Part shown: piece by piece, positions 27,869 to 37,164 of the stretch
How positions within the stretch are numbered: position 1 is the first letter of the stretch
Layout: every line of letters begins with the position of its first letter
From: Brevundimonas viscosa
GTDB taxonomy: Bacteria; Pseudomonadota; Alphaproteobacteria; Caulobacterales; Caulobacteraceae
NCBI RefSeq assembly: GCF_900116065.1
Contig: NZ_FOZV01000007.1
Span: 62,001 to 126,000 of the forward strand
Direction of reading: 5' to 3'
Length of the DNA: 64,000 nucleotides
The notes under the pieces: model-generated
What the model saw: the letters and a program-made list of their open reading frames with translations, nothing else
Databases searched by the model: none
What the model was told of the DNA's origin: nothing
Made by a program: the position numbers and the translations under genes

Positions 27869-29407
27869 CTATCCCTTGCCGCCCTTCCAGATCGGCGAAC
27901 CGTCGCCCGGGAGCCCCAAACGCCCCCACATCCCCGTGACCCGCTCGACCACGTCGGCGTCCATGCGGATTTCCTCGCCCCATTCACGCTTCGTTTCAGG
28001 CGGCCACTTGTCGGTGGCGTCCAGCCCGATCTTGGAGCCGAGGCCGCTCTCGGGACTGGCGAAGTCGAGGTAGTCGATGGGGGTGTTCTCGATCACCGTG
28101 ATGTCGCGGGCCGGGTCCATCTTGGTGGAGATGGCCCACATGACCTGTTTCCAGTCGCGGGCGTCGACGTCGTCGTCCACGACGATGACCCACTTGGTGT
28201 ACATGAACTGGCGCAGGTAGCTCCAGACGCCCAGCATCACCCGCTTGGCGTGGCCGGGGTAGGCCTTCTTCATCGACACCACGGCGATCCGGTAGCTGCA
28301 GCCCTCGGGCGGCAGCCAGAAGTCGGTGATCTCCGGGAACTGCTGGCGCAGCAGGGGGATGAAGACCTCGTTCAGCGCCTCGCCCAGAACCGACGGCTCG
28401 TCCGGCGGGCGGCCGGTGAAGGTGGTCAGATAGATCGGGTCCTTGCGCATGGTGATGGCGCTGACCTGGAAGACGGGGAAGGTCTCGACCGAGTTGTAGT
28501 AGCCGGTGTGGTCGCCGTAGGGGCCTTCGGGCGCGTGCTCGTCGAGCAGGACGTGGCCTTCCAGCACGATCTCGGCCTGGGCCGGGACCATCAGGGGCAC
28601 GGTCTTGCACGGGACCAGCTCGGCCTTGGCGCCGCGCAGCAGGCCGGCGAACTGGTATTCCGACAGGGTGTCCGGCACGGGCGTGACGGCGGCGAGGATG
28701 GTGCCGGGATCTGCGCCGAGGACGACGGCGCAGGGCAGGGGTTCGGTGCTGCGCTTCCTGTGACGGGCGTAGTGCTGGGCCCCGCCGCGGTGGGCCAGCC
28801 AGCGCATGATGGCCTTGTCCTTGCCCAGCACCTGCATGCGGTAGATGCCGAGGTTGAAGTCGTCCTCGCGGGCGTCGGACGGACCCTTGGTGACCACCAG
28901 CCCCCAGGTGATCAGCGGGGCCGGCTCGTCGGGCCAGCAGCCCTGCACCGGGAGCCTGGTCAGGTCGATCCGGTCGCCCTTGAGCACCACCTCCTGCACC
29001 GGCGCGGACTTCACCACCTTCGGCCGCATCGACATGACGGTCTGGGCCAACGGCAGCATCTCCATGGCGTCGCCAAGACCGCGCGGCGGCGTCGGGTTGC
29101 GCAGGAAGGCCAGCAGTTCGCCGACCTCGCGCAGTTCGGCGGCGGTGGTGCGGGCCTTCTTCTCCAGCGTCACGCCCATGGCCACGCGCTTCACCGTGCC
29201 GAACAGGTTGGCGAGGCAGGGGATCGGGCTGATCGAGCCGTCGGGCATCACCGGCTTTTCGAACAGCACGGCCGGGCCGCCGTTGCGCAGCAGCCGGGTC
29301 TGGATCTCGGTCATCTCCAGATGGGTGGAGACAGGCTCGGTGACGCGGACCAGCTCGCCTTCGGCTTCGAGCAGGGCGATGAAATCGCGCAGGGACTTGT
29401 AGGCCAT
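27869..29407 (-). CDS. ubiD: UbiD-family prenylated-FMN decarboxylase
   Basis: A 512-residue decarboxylase that removes the carboxyl group from polyprenyl-4-hydroxybenzoate in ubiquinone synthesis, using prenyl-FMN made by UbiX. Family landmarks include [54 protein letters not shown] (active-site Glu/Glu/Asp region) and [15 protein letters not shown]. The start [14 protein letters not shown] is typical. The chromosomal location far from other ubi genes is normal. Quinone supply ties to the quinol-using NO reductase later in the window. Confidence 0.93.
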   Translation of the reverse strand: MAYKSLRDFIALLEAEGELVRVTEPVSTHLEMTEIQTRLLRNGGPAVLFEKPVMPDGSISPIPCLANLFGTVKRVAMGVTLEKKARTTAAELREVGELLAFLRNPTPPRGLGDAMEMLPLAQTVMSMRPKVVKSAPVQEVVLKGDRIDLTRLPVQGCWPDEPAPLITWGLVVTKGPSDAREDDFNLGIYRMQVLGKDKAIMRWLAHRGGAQHYARHRKRSTEPLPCAVVLGADPGTILAAVTPVPDTLSEYQFAGLLRGAKAELVPCKTVPLMVPAQAEIVLEGHVLLDEHAPEGPYGDHTGYYNSVETFPVFQVSAITMRKDPIYLTTFTGRPPDEPSVLGEALNEVFIPLLRQQFPEITDFWLPPEGCSYRIAVVSMKKAYPGHAKRVMLGVWSYLRQFMYTKWVIVVDDDVDARDWKQVMWAISTKMDPARDITVIENTPIDYLDFASPESGLGSKIGLDATDKWPPETKREWGEEIRMDADVVERVTGMWGRLGLPGDGSPIWKGGKG

Positions 29408-29449
29408 GCGGCGAGCCTTAGGCGGGGCCGCGCCGGCTGTCACCTGCGA

Positions 29450-29698
29450 TCAGTAGGCGCGGGTGTCGGAGACCAGGGCCCACAGGGGCAGACGCAGGGC
29501 GGCGGTGGCGGCGCCCAGCTGGACGCTGTCGAGGTGGGCGCGACCGGCCTCGGCGCGGCGCTCTTCCTCGGGCGAAATCTCCATCAGGCGGGCGAGCTCG
29601 TCGACCGTGACGCCGCGCCGCTCGCGCCACCGCTTCAACCTCGCGCCGACCGCCGCGTCGGACGGATCGACGCCGGGGAACCCCAGCACCGAACCCAT
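29450..29698 (-). CDS. Small HTH (XRE-like) protein
   Basis: An 82-residue protein with a helix-turn-helix at about 16-60 (VGARLKRWRERRGVTVDELA, then LMEISPEEERRAEAGR). A GGAGG site 8 bases before the ATG at 29698 supports this start over a longer frame that would overlap the aldo-keto reductase gene. It could be a DNA-binding repressor, but it lacks a partner domain. Confidence 0.7.
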   Translation of the reverse strand: MGSVLGFPGVDPSDAAVGARLKRWRERRGVTVDELARLMEISPEEERRAEAGRAHLDSVQLGAATAALRLPLWALVSDTRAY

Positions 29699-29738
29699 GA
29701 GCGTCGCCTCCGTGCGAGCCCGGTTCAGCCGCCGGGCT

Positions 29739-30590
29739 TCAGGCCCATTCTTCATCCCATTTGAAGGCGGGATCAATCCAGTCGCCGAGGCGGCCGTCGG
29801 GGCGGGCCAGGGCGTGGATGCGGTCCATCTCCTCGGCCGAGAGCTCGAAGTCGAAGATGTCGAAATTCTCGGCGGCGCGGGATTCCTTCGACGTGCGCGG
29901 GATGGCGATCACCTCCTGCTGGATCAGCCAGCGCAGCGTGACCTGGCCGGGCGTCTTGCCATGGGCGCGGGCGATGTCCTTGAGGGTCGCGTCGTCGGCG
30001 ACCTTGCCCTGGGCCAGCGGCGACCAGGCGGTGATCGAGGAGCCGAGCTCGCGCGCGGCAGCCTTGAGCGTCGAGAGCTTGAGGTAGGGGTGGTACTCGA
30101 CCTGGTTGGTGACCAGCCGGGCGGGGGACAACGACTGGGCGCGACGGAACTCGGCCGAGGGGAAGTTGGACAGGCCGATGGCGCGGGTCAGGCGGCGCGC
30201 CTTCGCCTCGTTGAGGGCCCCGAGGGTCTCCTCGAAGGAGGGCTTCGGCTTGGGCCAGTGCAGCAGCAGCAGGTCGGGGGTGAAGCCGAGGCTGGCGGCG
30301 GATTCCTCGGCCTGCTTCATCAGGTCGTCGCGGTGGAAGTGGTCAACCCAGATCTTGGTGGTCAGCCAGACGTCCTCGCGGGCGACGTGGCCGGCCTCGA
30401 TCGCGTCGCGGATGCCGTCGCCGACCGCCTTTTCATTGCGATAGATCCAGGCTGTGTCGATGTGGCGGTAGCCGATGCGCAGGGCCTCGGCGACCATGCG
30501 GCGGGCGTCGTCGGGTTCGAGCATCCAGGTGCCGAAGCCGAGCAGGGGAATGCGGTTTCCGTCGACGACGATCGCGGGCTGGTCGGTCAT
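29739..30590 (-). CDS. Aldo/keto reductase
   Basis: A 283-residue NADPH-dependent reductase. The catalytic tetrad can be traced: Asp and Tyr in HIDTAWIYRNE, Lys in LTTKIW and His in LLLLHWPKP. Further motifs are GLSNFPSAE, VEYHPYL and IPRTSK, the last being part of the cofactor site. It belongs to the 2,5-diketo-D-gluconate reductase-like branch; the substrate is unknown. It starts 25 bases after the alpha/beta hydrolase gene ends, suggesting an operon. Confidence 0.92.
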   Translation of the reverse strand: MTDQPAIVVDGNRIPLLGFGTWMLEPDDARRMVAEALRIGYRHIDTAWIYRNEKAVGDGIRDAIEAGHVAREDVWLTTKIWVDHFHRDDLMKQAEESAASLGFTPDLLLLHWPKPKPSFEETLGALNEAKARRLTRAIGLSNFPSAEFRRAQSLSPARLVTNQVEYHPYLKLSTLKAAARELGSSITAWSPLAQGKVADDATLKDIARAHGKTPGQVTLRWLIQQEVIAIPRTSKESRAAENFDIFDFELSAEEMDRIHALARPDGRLGDWIDPAFKWDEEWA

Positions 30591-30615
30591 GGCAGGCTCC
30601 GGTGCTGGGGGCGGC

Positions 30616-31506
30616 TTACCTATGCCGCGCGGCCCCGGGTTCAAGCAGCCAGTCGGCGATCTCGTTCCAGAGCGGCTCCATCCCGCGGCGGAAGGCGCCC
30701 TCGTGGCCGATGCGAAGAACGTCGTAGTCTCCCGGCGCGCGGAGGACGGTCTCCTTCGGCGCATTCGGATAGATCCGAAGCAGGCTTTCGGAGGCGGCCG
30801 GGGTGGCGATCGGGTCGTCGGTGAAGATCCACGAACGAATCGGGGCGGCGACGGCGTCGAAATCGTGGGGACGGAGCCGGTCCTGCAACTCGCCGAGGAA
30901 GTAGTCGCGCCTGTGGCACCAGCGCTTCCACGTCTCGAACACGCCGCGCGGCAGGTCGGTCCCGGCCCAGAGGCCGCCGCCGCGAACGTAGCCGCGCCGG
31001 GCGAGGCTATACGGGCCGTAGCCGTGCCAGAAGAACAGCTCCAGCGGATTGTATGAACGGTGGTGCGCGACCCACCAGCCGCTGCCGACCGAGACGAAGG
31101 CGTGCCGTGCGATGCGGTCATGGTTGGGCATGAAGCCGAGGAAGTGGCCGCCGACGCTGTGGCCGACGTGAAGCAGGGGAAGGCCCGGCGTAGCCCCGGC
31201 GAGGGCGTCCACCGCCGCCGGCATGTCGAGCCGGCCCCAGTCGGGATAGTCCATCTGCATCGCCGCGAGGTCCTCGGGGCGCGAGCCGGCGATGCCGCGG
31301 AAATCGTAGGTCAGCACTGCGGCGCCCCTGCCGGCGAGGTGGCGGGCGAAGCGATCGTAGAAGCCCTTGGGAAAGCCGGTGCCGGAACTGACCAGCACGG
31401 CGGCGACCGGAGCGGACGGGGCGACCAGCCGCATCGACAGCGGATATCCGTCGCCGGCGGGCGCGGTGAAGTCGCGGGTATCGAGGTCACTCGCAGGCGT
31501 GGGCAT
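30616..31506 (-). CDS. Alpha/beta hydrolase
   Basis: A 296-residue hydrolase with the nucleophile elbow GHSVGGH near residue 116, an oxyanion-hole segment SSGTGFPKGFYD and a late Asp/His region (IFTDDP, IGHEGAF). It resembles the YheT/serine-aminopeptidase-like group of cytosolic esterases. The substrate is unknown. It is on the same strand as, and upstream of, the aldo/keto reductase. Confidence 0.85.
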   Translation of the reverse strand: MPTPASDLDTRDFTAPAGDGYPLSMRLVAPSAPVAAVLVSSGTGFPKGFYDRFARHLAGRGAAVLTYDFRGIAGSRPEDLAAMQMDYPDWGRLDMPAAVDALAGATPGLPLLHVGHSVGGHFLGFMPNHDRIARHAFVSVGSGWWVAHHRSYNPLELFFWHGYGPYSLARRGYVRGGGLWAGTDLPRGVFETWKRWCHRRDYFLGELQDRLRPHDFDAVAAPIRSWIFTDDPIATPAASESLLRIYPNAPKETVLRAPGDYDVLRIGHEGAFRRGMEPLWNEIADWLLEPGAARHR

Positions 31507-31621
31507 GGGTCCGTCCTGTTTCGCAACGAACCTAGGCCGATGACGCGGCGTCAGGTCAAGCCTTGGAGCGCGCGGCCCGGTCGGCTAAAGGCGGCGGCTG
31601 ATTTCGCCTGCGAGACCCGCC

Positions 31622-31861
31622 ATGACCGACGTCCTCCCCGACCGCCTCTGCGTCGACCCCGACAGCCCGTTCCACGACGCCGACGTGCTGGCGAAGGGGA
31701 TCGGCGTGCGCTTCAAGGGCGAGGAGAAGACCAACGTCGAGGAATACTGCGTCTCGGAAGGCTGGGTGCGGCTGGCGGTGGGCAACCGCGTCGATCGTCG
31801 CGGCAAGGCGCTGACCGTCAAGCTGCAGGGCCCGGTGGAGCCCTACGTCAAGGGCGAGTGA
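31622..31861 (+). CDS. DUF3297 family protein
   Basis: A 79-residue protein matching the DUF3297 pattern: LPDRLCVDPDSPFHDADVL, GIGVRFKGEEKTNVEEYC and RRGKALTVKLQGPVEPY. The family is conserved in gammaproteobacteria and alphaproteobacteria and has no known function; it is small, soluble and probably cytoplasmic. It is convergent with the META-domain gene, 3 bases apart. Confidence 0.88.
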   Translation: MTDVLPDRLCVDPDSPFHDADVLAKGIGVRFKGEEKTNVEEYCVSEGWVRLAVGNRVDRRGKALTVKLQGPVEPYVKGE

Positions 31862-31864
31862 GCC

Positions 31865-32641
31865 TCAGCCGACGCGGTCGAACTCGACCTGCTCGCCCGC
31901 GCTGTCGAGGATGAGCGAACCGTCCGGGAGGAGGGTGGCCCGGATCACCCGGTCCATGAAGCTTCCGAAGCGCTGTTCGAACGGGGTCAGGGTGCGCTCG
32001 CACACCAGCCCGTCGTCCGAGGTGATCTCCAGCAGCGGACCCTCCTGGCGGTAGCGCCAGCCGGAGAAGACGCAGGCGTTGGCGCCTATACGGCCATCGG
32101 AGATCGTGATCTCGACCGGGCCGGAGCCGGGCGGCGGCGCGGCGCCGTGGAAGAACTGCAGTCGCCAACGACCGGTGATGTCGATACGCGGCTGCGGCGG
32201 CGCGGGCTCGAAGACCAGCCTCGCCTCAGGCCCGGTCAGGCGCAGGGTTTCTTCCACACGCTCGGCCCGGGTCGCCTTCGACAGGCTGCGGCTGAACTCC
32301 GTCTCCCAGTCCGACAGGCCGCGGGCGCACATGGCGCCGGGGTTGGCTTCGGATACGACAAGGCGATCCCCCTGCCGGTCGTAGAGTCGCCAGAAGGCGA
32401 CGCACTGGGATTGCGCCCGGAAGGTGAAGTCGCCCACGGTCATGGTGATCGGATGATGCGCGTCGTCCGGATCGGTGGCCGAGGGAGCCGGGCGCCCGTT
32501 CATTTCGGTCAGCCGCCATTCGCCGCGGATGTCGTCGAACGCCGGATGTTGCGTCGGGGCCTGCGATTGCGTGCGGGGCCCCTCGACGGGTGGCGCGGGA
32601 CTGCAGGCGACCAGACACACTGCCATCAGAAGGATGCGCAT
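31865..32641 (-). CDS. META/HslJ-like lipoprotein
   Basis: A 258-residue protein with a lipobox (CLVAC at about residues 9-13) and two similar domains that open with GEWRLTEMNG and GRWRLQFFHG, resembling META/HslJ beta-barrel repeats. Both contain pairs of cysteines. It is probably an outer-membrane or periplasmic lipoprotein in envelope stress. The ATG at 32639-32641 begins the signal directly. Function is inferred from the family only. Confidence 0.7.
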   Translation of the reverse strand: MRILLMAVCLVACSPAPPVEGPRTQSQAPTQHPAFDDIRGEWRLTEMNGRPAPSATDPDDAHHPITMTVGDFTFRAQSQCVAFWRLYDRQGDRLVVSEANPGAMCARGLSDWETEFSRSLSKATRAERVEETLRLTGPEARLVFEPAPPQPRIDITGRWRLQFFHGAAPPPGSGPVEITISDGRIGANACVFSGWRYRQEGPLLEITSDDGLVCERTLTPFEQRFGSFMDRVIRATLLPDGSLILDSAGEQVEFDRVG

Positions 32642-32801
32642 GGCTCCAGAGCGAACGAGCAAGGCGGCGGTTTCATGTCTCGCCGCCCGGCCGAACGTCG
32701 GGCGCCGCTTGCGCCGCCGGCGACAAAACCCGGGCCAAGGCCGCTTCTCGCTCCGCGCCAGCCGGTCTAGGTTCGGCTCCTTCCTGAGTCCGGAGCCGTC
32801 A

Positions 32802-34238
32802 ATGCGCCTGTCCGTCCGTCTTCTCGCCGTCAGCGCGACCGCGCTGAGCCTCGCCGCCGCTCCGGCTCTGGCCCAGGACGCTCGCACCCTCCGCGAGGCC
32901 GAACAGCTCCGCGACAGGGCGCTGCACGACAACGTCGCCTATGAGCTGGTCGAGGAGTTGACCACGCGGTTCGGTCCGCGGCTGGCCGGGTCGGCGTCGG
33001 AACAGGCCTCGGCGCGCTGGGGTGCCGACAGGTTCCGCGAGATGGGTTTCGACAACGTCTCGATCGAGGAATTCCCCTTGGCGCTGTGGACCCGGGGCGA
33101 AGCGCGGGTGGAGATCCTGTCGCCCTTCCCGCAGCCGCTGCAGGTCGTGGCCCTGGGCGGCTCCATGGCCACGCCCGCGGAGGGGATCGAGGGCGAGGCC
33201 GCCATCTTCGAGACCTACCAGCAGTTGCTGGACCAGCCGGAGGGGGCCCTGGCCGGCAAGATCGCGGTGGTGCTGCAGGACACGGTGCAGGCCCAGGACG
33301 GGCGCGGCTACGGCGCCACTTCGCCGATCCGCGGGAACGGGCCGTTCGAGGCGGCGAAGCGGGGCGCGGTCGGCTATGTGCTGCGCTCGCTGGGCACCCA
33401 TGACCACCGCTTCGCCCATACCGGCGCGACGCGGGTGGGCGAGGGCACGGTGCCGGCTTTCGCCATGAGCCCGCCCGACGCCGACCAGCTGCGCCGCATG
33501 GTGGCCATGACCGACCAGCCGGTGCGGATGCGGCTGTTCTCGACCGCCGGCTTCACCGCCGACAGCCACAGCCAGAACGTCATCGGCGAAGTGCGCGGTT
33601 CGGGAGCCGCCGACGAGGTCATCGTCATCGGCGGCCACCTGGACAGCTGGGACCTGGGCACCGGGGCCATCGACGACGGCGCCGGGGTGGCGATCACCGC
33701 CGCCGCCCTGAAGCTGATCGAGGACATGCCGCGCCGGCCGCGCCGGACCATCCGGGTGGTTTGGTGGGGCTCGGAAGAGGTCAGCCAGCCGTCGCCCGCG
33801 CAGGGGCTGGCCGGGGCGCGCTTCTACGCCCAGAGCCGCAGCGGCGAGATGGCGAACCATGTGGCGGTCAGCGAGAGCGACTTCGGGGCCGGGCCGATCT
33901 ACAGCCTGAACCTGCCGGCCGGGGCGGCGGACACGGACTTCCGGCGCGCGGCGCAGGCGGTGCTGACGCCGCTGGGCGTGCTTTTCGACCCGGCCCCGGC
34001 GACCGGCGGCGGCCCCGACACCGGGCCGACGGTGGCGGCGGGCGTCCCGGCCTTCCGGCTGAACCAGGACGGCACTGACTATTTCGACACCCACCACACC
34101 GTCGACGATGTGCTTGACCGGATCGATCCTGAGGCGATGGACCAGAACGTCGCCGCCTGGGCCGCCTTCCTGTGGCTGCTGGCCAATTCGGACGTGGACT
34201 TCCGGACCCTGCGGGGGACCGCGACGCCGACGAACTGA
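32802..34238 (+). CDS. M28-family zinc aminopeptidase, exported
   Basis: A 478-residue protein with a signal peptide (about 1-24, ending ALAQ). The zinc motifs are VIGGHLDSWDLGTGAIDDGA (His/Asp pair plus DD) and WWGSEEVSQ (Glu-Glu). A PA-like domain precedes the catalytic part (about 130-260). The late His is in THHTVDDV. It is expected to release N-terminal amino acids from peptides in the periplasm. The start follows the leftward META gene by about 160 bases that contain a divergent promoter region. Confidence 0.92.
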   Translation: MRLSVRLLAVSATALSLAAAPALAQDARTLREAEQLRDRALHDNVAYELVEELTTRFGPRLAGSASEQASARWGADRFREMGFDNVSIEEFPLALWTRGEARVEILSPFPQPLQVVALGGSMATPAEGIEGEAAIFETYQQLLDQPEGALAGKIAVVLQDTVQAQDGRGYGATSPIRGNGPFEAAKRGAVGYVLRSLGTHDHRFAHTGATRVGEGTVPAFAMSPPDADQLRRMVAMTDQPVRMRLFSTAGFTADSHSQNVIGEVRGSGAADEVIVIGGHLDSWDLGTGAIDDGAGVAITAAALKLIEDMPRRPRRTIRVVWWGSEEVSQPSPAQGLAGARFYAQSRSGEMANHVAVSESDFGAGPIYSLNLPAGAADTDFRRAAQAVLTPLGVLFDPAPATGGGPDTGPTVAAGVPAFRLNQDGTDYFDTHHTVDDVLDRIDPEAMDQNVAAWAAFLWLLANSDVDFRTLRGTATPTN

Positions 34239-34303
34239 GGGTTGTGGCTTGACCGGGCGCGGTTGCATGCGACGGTAGCGAAACGTTCCGGAGGGAGGGC
34301 CGA

Positions 34304-34591
34304 ATGACCGAGGGGCAGAGCCAGGTCGTGATCGTTCAGTCGCAGGGCAACGGGCTGGCGGTCGCCTCGCTCGTTCTGGGCATCCTGTCGATCCTGTTCG
34401 TGTGGATCCCGTTCATCGGGCTGGTGGCGTGGATCCTGGCGCCGATCGGCCTGGTGCTTGGGCTCGTCGGGCTAAGCAGGCCCACCGGGAGGGGAATGGC
34501 GCTCGCCGGCTCGATCTGTTCGGGGATCGGGCTGCTGGGCTGCATCGGCTGGCTGGTGCTGATCGGAGCCGCGGCGACGGTCGGCGCCTGA
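34304..34591 (+). CDS. DUF4190-type two-helix membrane protein
   Basis: A 95-residue protein with two membrane segments (about 17-51 and 65-93), GLAVASLVLGILSILFVWIP and GMALAGSICSGIGLLGCIGW. The GNGLAVASLVLGI opening is typical of DUF4190 proteins, which are of unknown function. An AGGGAGG-like site precedes the ATG. It lies just upstream of the tRNA gene. Confidence 0.8.
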   Translation: MTEGQSQVVIVQSQGNGLAVASLVLGILSILFVWIPFIGLVAWILAPIGLVLGLVGLSRPTGRGMALAGSICSGIGLLGCIGWLVLIGAAATVGA

Positions 34592-34633
34592 TCCGTTGGC
34601 CGCAGGACGGCCGACTGCTAGACGACGCCCGCC

Positions 34634-34718
34634 GCGAGCGTGGCGAAACTGGTAGACGCAAGGGACTTAAAATCCCTCGACTTCGGTCATGCGGGTTCGA
34701 TCCCCGCCGCTCGCACCA
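34634..34718 (+). tRNA. tRNA-Leu (anticodon UAA)
   Basis: An 85-base tRNA including an encoded CCA. The acceptor stem GCGAGCG pairs with CGCTCGC. The anticodon arm AGGGA-CTTAAAA-TCCCT gives anticodon TAA at 34668-34670, and the T arm is GCGGGTTCGATCCCCGC. The long variable arm (CTCGACTTCGGTCAT region) marks a class II tRNA. It reads UUA (and by wobble UUG) leucine codons, which are rare at this GC content. No integrase or mobile gene lies nearby. Confidence 0.96.
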
Positions 34719-34739
34719 GTCCGCAGCAGGCTTTCCGGC

Positions 34740-35198
34740 TCAGGGCGCGGGGTGGGCGGCGGTGAAAGGCTGGTCGAGCCAGTCGCCGAGCTCATGGTCG
34801 GGAACCTTGGTCAGGTTCTTGCCGAGCGTGCCCGCGATACGGGTCCCGCCGCCAAGCCGGCGACGAAGTGTGGCGAGGAGCCGCGGCGAGGCCACGAGGA
34901 CGACGCCTCCCAGCCGATCGCTCTCCGCGCGGGCCGAGGCGCGGCCGGCGACCTCGCCCATGAAGGCTTCCTTGGCGGGCGTCAGCAGATCTTCCGGTCC
35001 TGCGCTGGAGCGACGCGGATCGTGGCTGGAGAAGACCCGCACCGGCGGATTGGCCCGCAACTCCCGGCGCAGCGCCCGGAGATGATCGGTGTGGTCGATC
35101 TCCTCGATGGTGACGTAGTGGCGGCCTTCCGCCGCACGCTTGACCAGTCGGGCGCGACCGCCATCGGCGAGGACATAAAGGAGGGGGTTTCTGGTCAT
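34740..35198 (-). CDS. Host attachment protein family (Rmd/AtsH-like)
   Basis: A 152-residue protein matching the host-attachment family: LLYVLADGGRARLVKRAAEG, HDPRRSSAGPEDLL and FMGEVAGRASARAESD, then VLVASPRLLATLRRRLG. The name comes from plant-associated strains; the fold resembles eRF1/baeRF-type ribosome-associated domains, so the true role is uncertain. It is divergent from ccoN, sharing a region with an FNR/FixK box that could regulate both. Confidence 0.85.
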   Translation of the reverse strand: MTRNPLLYVLADGGRARLVKRAAEGRHYVTIEEIDHTDHLRALRRELRANPPVRVFSSHDPRRSSAGPEDLLTPAKEAFMGEVAGRASARAESDRLGGVVLVASPRLLATLRRRLGGGTRIAGTLGKNLTKVPDHELGDWLDQPFTAAHPAP

Positions 35199-35322
35199 GG
35201 AGACTCCCGGTCAGACATTTCGTGCAGAGAGCCGCGGCGCGCCGGGGATTCTGGTCGGGCCGCAGCGCGCGGCGACGCTCTTTGTTGGATGAAAAGCCTG
35301 CCGCCCCGGGAAACGGCTCGCC

Positions 35323-35336
35323 TTGAGCGAGATCAA
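35323..35336. promoter_or_regulatory. FNR/FixK-type box
   Basis: TTGAGCGAGATCAA matches the FNR/FixK consensus TTGAT-N4-ATCAA at nine of the ten defined positions. It lies about 180 bases before the ccoN start and about 125 bases from the divergent host-attachment gene. FixK-dependent activation of ccoNOQP at low oxygen is well established in alphaproteobacteria, and fixK is encoded at 53.4 kb. Confidence 0.8.
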
Positions 35337-35427
35337 GCGTAGCGCCTCGTCGGGCCGGGTGCGCCGCCGTGGCGGACCTCGGGGCTCCGCGACCGGACAC
35401 CTCACCCTGAAATCCCGGAGTTCGTCT

Positions 35428-35441
35428 TTGCGCCAGCGCAA
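35428..35441. promoter_or_regulatory. NnrR-type palindrome (TTGCG-N4-CGCAA)
   Basis: TTGCGCCAGCGCAA is a near-perfect palindrome. It lies 63 bases before the chosen ccoN start and covers an alternative ATG. The same pattern precedes norB and other NO-related genes in this window. Confidence 0.7.
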
Positions 35442-35503
35442 TGCCGGAGGTCGCGATCACAGGCACGGAGGCCGTTACCAATTCGCGTGGGGACGTCCGC
35501 AAC

Positions 35504-37159
35504 ATGCCGACACAATCGAGGACCGCAGGCGCGCCAGGAGACGTGACCTGGCTGTTCCTGTCAGTGGGACTGCTGACCTTGCTGGCCCTTCTGGGGACCG
35601 GCATGACCGAGGATCCCGCCTTCCGGCTGCAGGGCGCTATCCTGCTGGCGGCGGGCGTGGCTTCGCTGGCCGCCCTGACCATCGGGATCGGCAATGATCG
35701 CTTCCGCTCCGACCCTTCGCGATACGCCGACGGCGTCATCCGCGCCGGGGTCATCGCCACGGTGTTCTGGGGACTCGTCGGCATGCTGGTCGGCGTCATC
35801 GCCGCGGCCCAGCTGGCCTGGCCCAACCAGCTCTATTTCCCGGAGCATGGCTGGACCAACTTCGGACGCATCCGGCCGCTGCACACTTCGGGCGTGATCT
35901 TCGCCTTCCTCGGCAACGCCCTGATCGCCACCTCCTTCTGGGTGGTGCAGCGGACCTGCAAGGCGCGGCTGTTCGGCGGCGTGCTGCCGTGGTTCGTGTT
36001 CTGGGGCTACCAGCTGTTCATCGTCCTGGCCGCGGTCGGCTACCTGGCCGGCATCACCCAGTCGCGCGAATACGCCGAGCCGGAATGGCTGACCGACCTG
36101 TGGCTGACCGTGGTCTGGGTGGCCTATCTGCTGGTCTTCCTGGGCACGATCTGGAAGCGCAAGGAGCCGCACATCTATGTGGCCAACTGGTTCTACCTGG
36201 CCTTCATCGTCACCATCGCCATCCTGCACATCGTCAACAACCTGGCGATTCCGGTCGGGCTGACCGAGGCGCGCAGCTACTCGGCCTTCGCCGGCGTGCA
36301 GGACGCCCTGACCCAGTGGTGGTACGGCCACAACGCCGTGGGCTTCTGGCTGACCACGGGCTTCCTCGGCATCATGTACTACTTCGTGCCCAAGCGGGCC
36401 GAGCGGCCGGTCTATTCGTACCGGCTGTCGATCGTCCACTTCTGGTCGCTGATCTTCATCTACATCTGGGCCGGTCCGCACCACCTGCACTACACGGCGC
36501 TGCCGCAGTGGGCGCAGACCCTGGGCATGACCTTCTCGGTGATGCTGTGGATGCCGTCGTGGGGCGGCATGATCAACGGCCTGATGACCCTGTCGGGGGC
36601 GTGGGACAAGCTGCGCACCGACCCGGTGATCCGCATGATGGTGGTCGCCATCGCCTTCTACGGCATGGCCACCTTCGAGGGCCCGCTGATGTCCATCCGG
36701 ACGGTCAACGCCCTCTCGCACTACACCGACTGGACCGTCGGCCACGTCCACTCCGGCGCGCTGGGCTGGAACGGGCTGATCACCTTCGGCGCGATCTACT
36801 GCCTCGTGCCGTGGCTGTGGAAGAAGCCGGAGATGTATTCGAAGGCCGCCATCGAGTGGCACTTCTGGATCGCGACCACGGGCATCGTCCTTTACATCAC
36901 CTCGATGTGGGTCTCCGGGATCATGGAAGGCCTGATGTGGCGCGAGTACACGCCGGACGGCTTCCTCGCCAACAGCTTCATCGAGACGGTCTCGGCCAAG
37001 CACATCCAGAACGTGATCCGGGTGCTGGGCGGTCTGATGTTCTTCAGCGGAACGGCGATCATGGCCTGGAACGTCTGGAAGACGATCCGCATGGCCGCCA
37101 CCGACACGAAGACCGTCCTGTCCTCGACGATCGAACCCCAACTCCTGCCCGCGGAATAA
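35504..37159 (+). CDS. ccoN: cbb3-type cytochrome c oxidase subunit I
   Basis: A 551-residue catalytic subunit of the high-affinity oxidase that reduces O2 at trace concentrations. It has about 13-14 membrane helices. Heme and copper ligands are visible in [12 protein letters not shown] (His127) and [11 protein letters not shown] (His276), with [11 protein letters not shown] and the late [11 protein letters not shown]. The ATG at 35504 was preferred over one at 35441 because the latter lies within a regulatory palindrome. First gene of a tight ccoNOQP-ccoGHIS run with short gaps or 4-base overlaps. Confidence 0.96.
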   Translation: MPTQSRTAGAPGDVTWLFLSVGLLTLLALLGTGMTEDPAFRLQGAILLAAGVASLAALTIGIGNDRFRSDPSRYADGVIRAGVIATVFWGLVGMLVGVIAAAQLAWPNQLYFPEHGWTNFGRIRPLHTSGVIFAFLGNALIATSFWVVQRTCKARLFGGVLPWFVFWGYQLFIVLAAVGYLAGITQSREYAEPEWLTDLWLTVVWVAYLLVFLGTIWKRKEPHIYVANWFYLAFIVTIAILHIVNNLAIPVGLTEARSYSAFAGVQDALTQWWYGHNAVGFWLTTGFLGIMYYFVPKRAERPVYSYRLSIVHFWSLIFIYIWAGPHHLHYTALPQWAQTLGMTFSVMLWMPSWGGMINGLMTLSGAWDKLRTDPVIRMMVVAIAFYGMATFEGPLMSIRTVNALSHYTDWTVGHVHSGALGWNGLITFGAIYCLVPWLWKKPEMYSKAAIEWHFWIATTGIVLYITSMWVSGIMEGLMWREYTPDGFLANSFIETVSAKHIQNVIRVLGGLMFFSGTAIMAWNVWKTIRMAATDTKTVLSSTIEPQLLPAE

Positions 37160-37164
37160 GCGCC

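Larger units (their letters stand above)
35199..35503. promoter_or_regulatory. Divergent regulatory region before ccoN
   Basis: This 305-base region holds the promoters of the leftward host-attachment gene and the rightward ccoNOQP operon. It contains an FNR/FixK-type box (35323-35336) and a TTGCG-type palindrome (35428-35441). No protein-coding frame here looks real. An ATG at 35441 overlaps the second palindrome, which argues that ccoN starts later, at 35504. Confidence 0.65.

Noticed and set aside
32709..32726. TTGCGCCGCCGGCGACAA resembling the NnrR-type palindrome before the M28 peptidase
   Set aside because: The spacer is 8 bases instead of 4, the right half-site is weak, and the neighbouring genes have no link to NO or oxygen.
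34634..34718. Prophage or genomic-island attachment site at tRNA-Leu
   Set aside because: No integrase, phage gene or duplicated tRNA end was seen in the window; GC content and gene density do not change across it.
35441..35503. Earlier ATG start for ccoN at 35441
   Set aside because: It overlaps the TTGCG-type palindrome and adds 21 residues with no similarity to CcoN; the ATG at 35504 gives the usual length.
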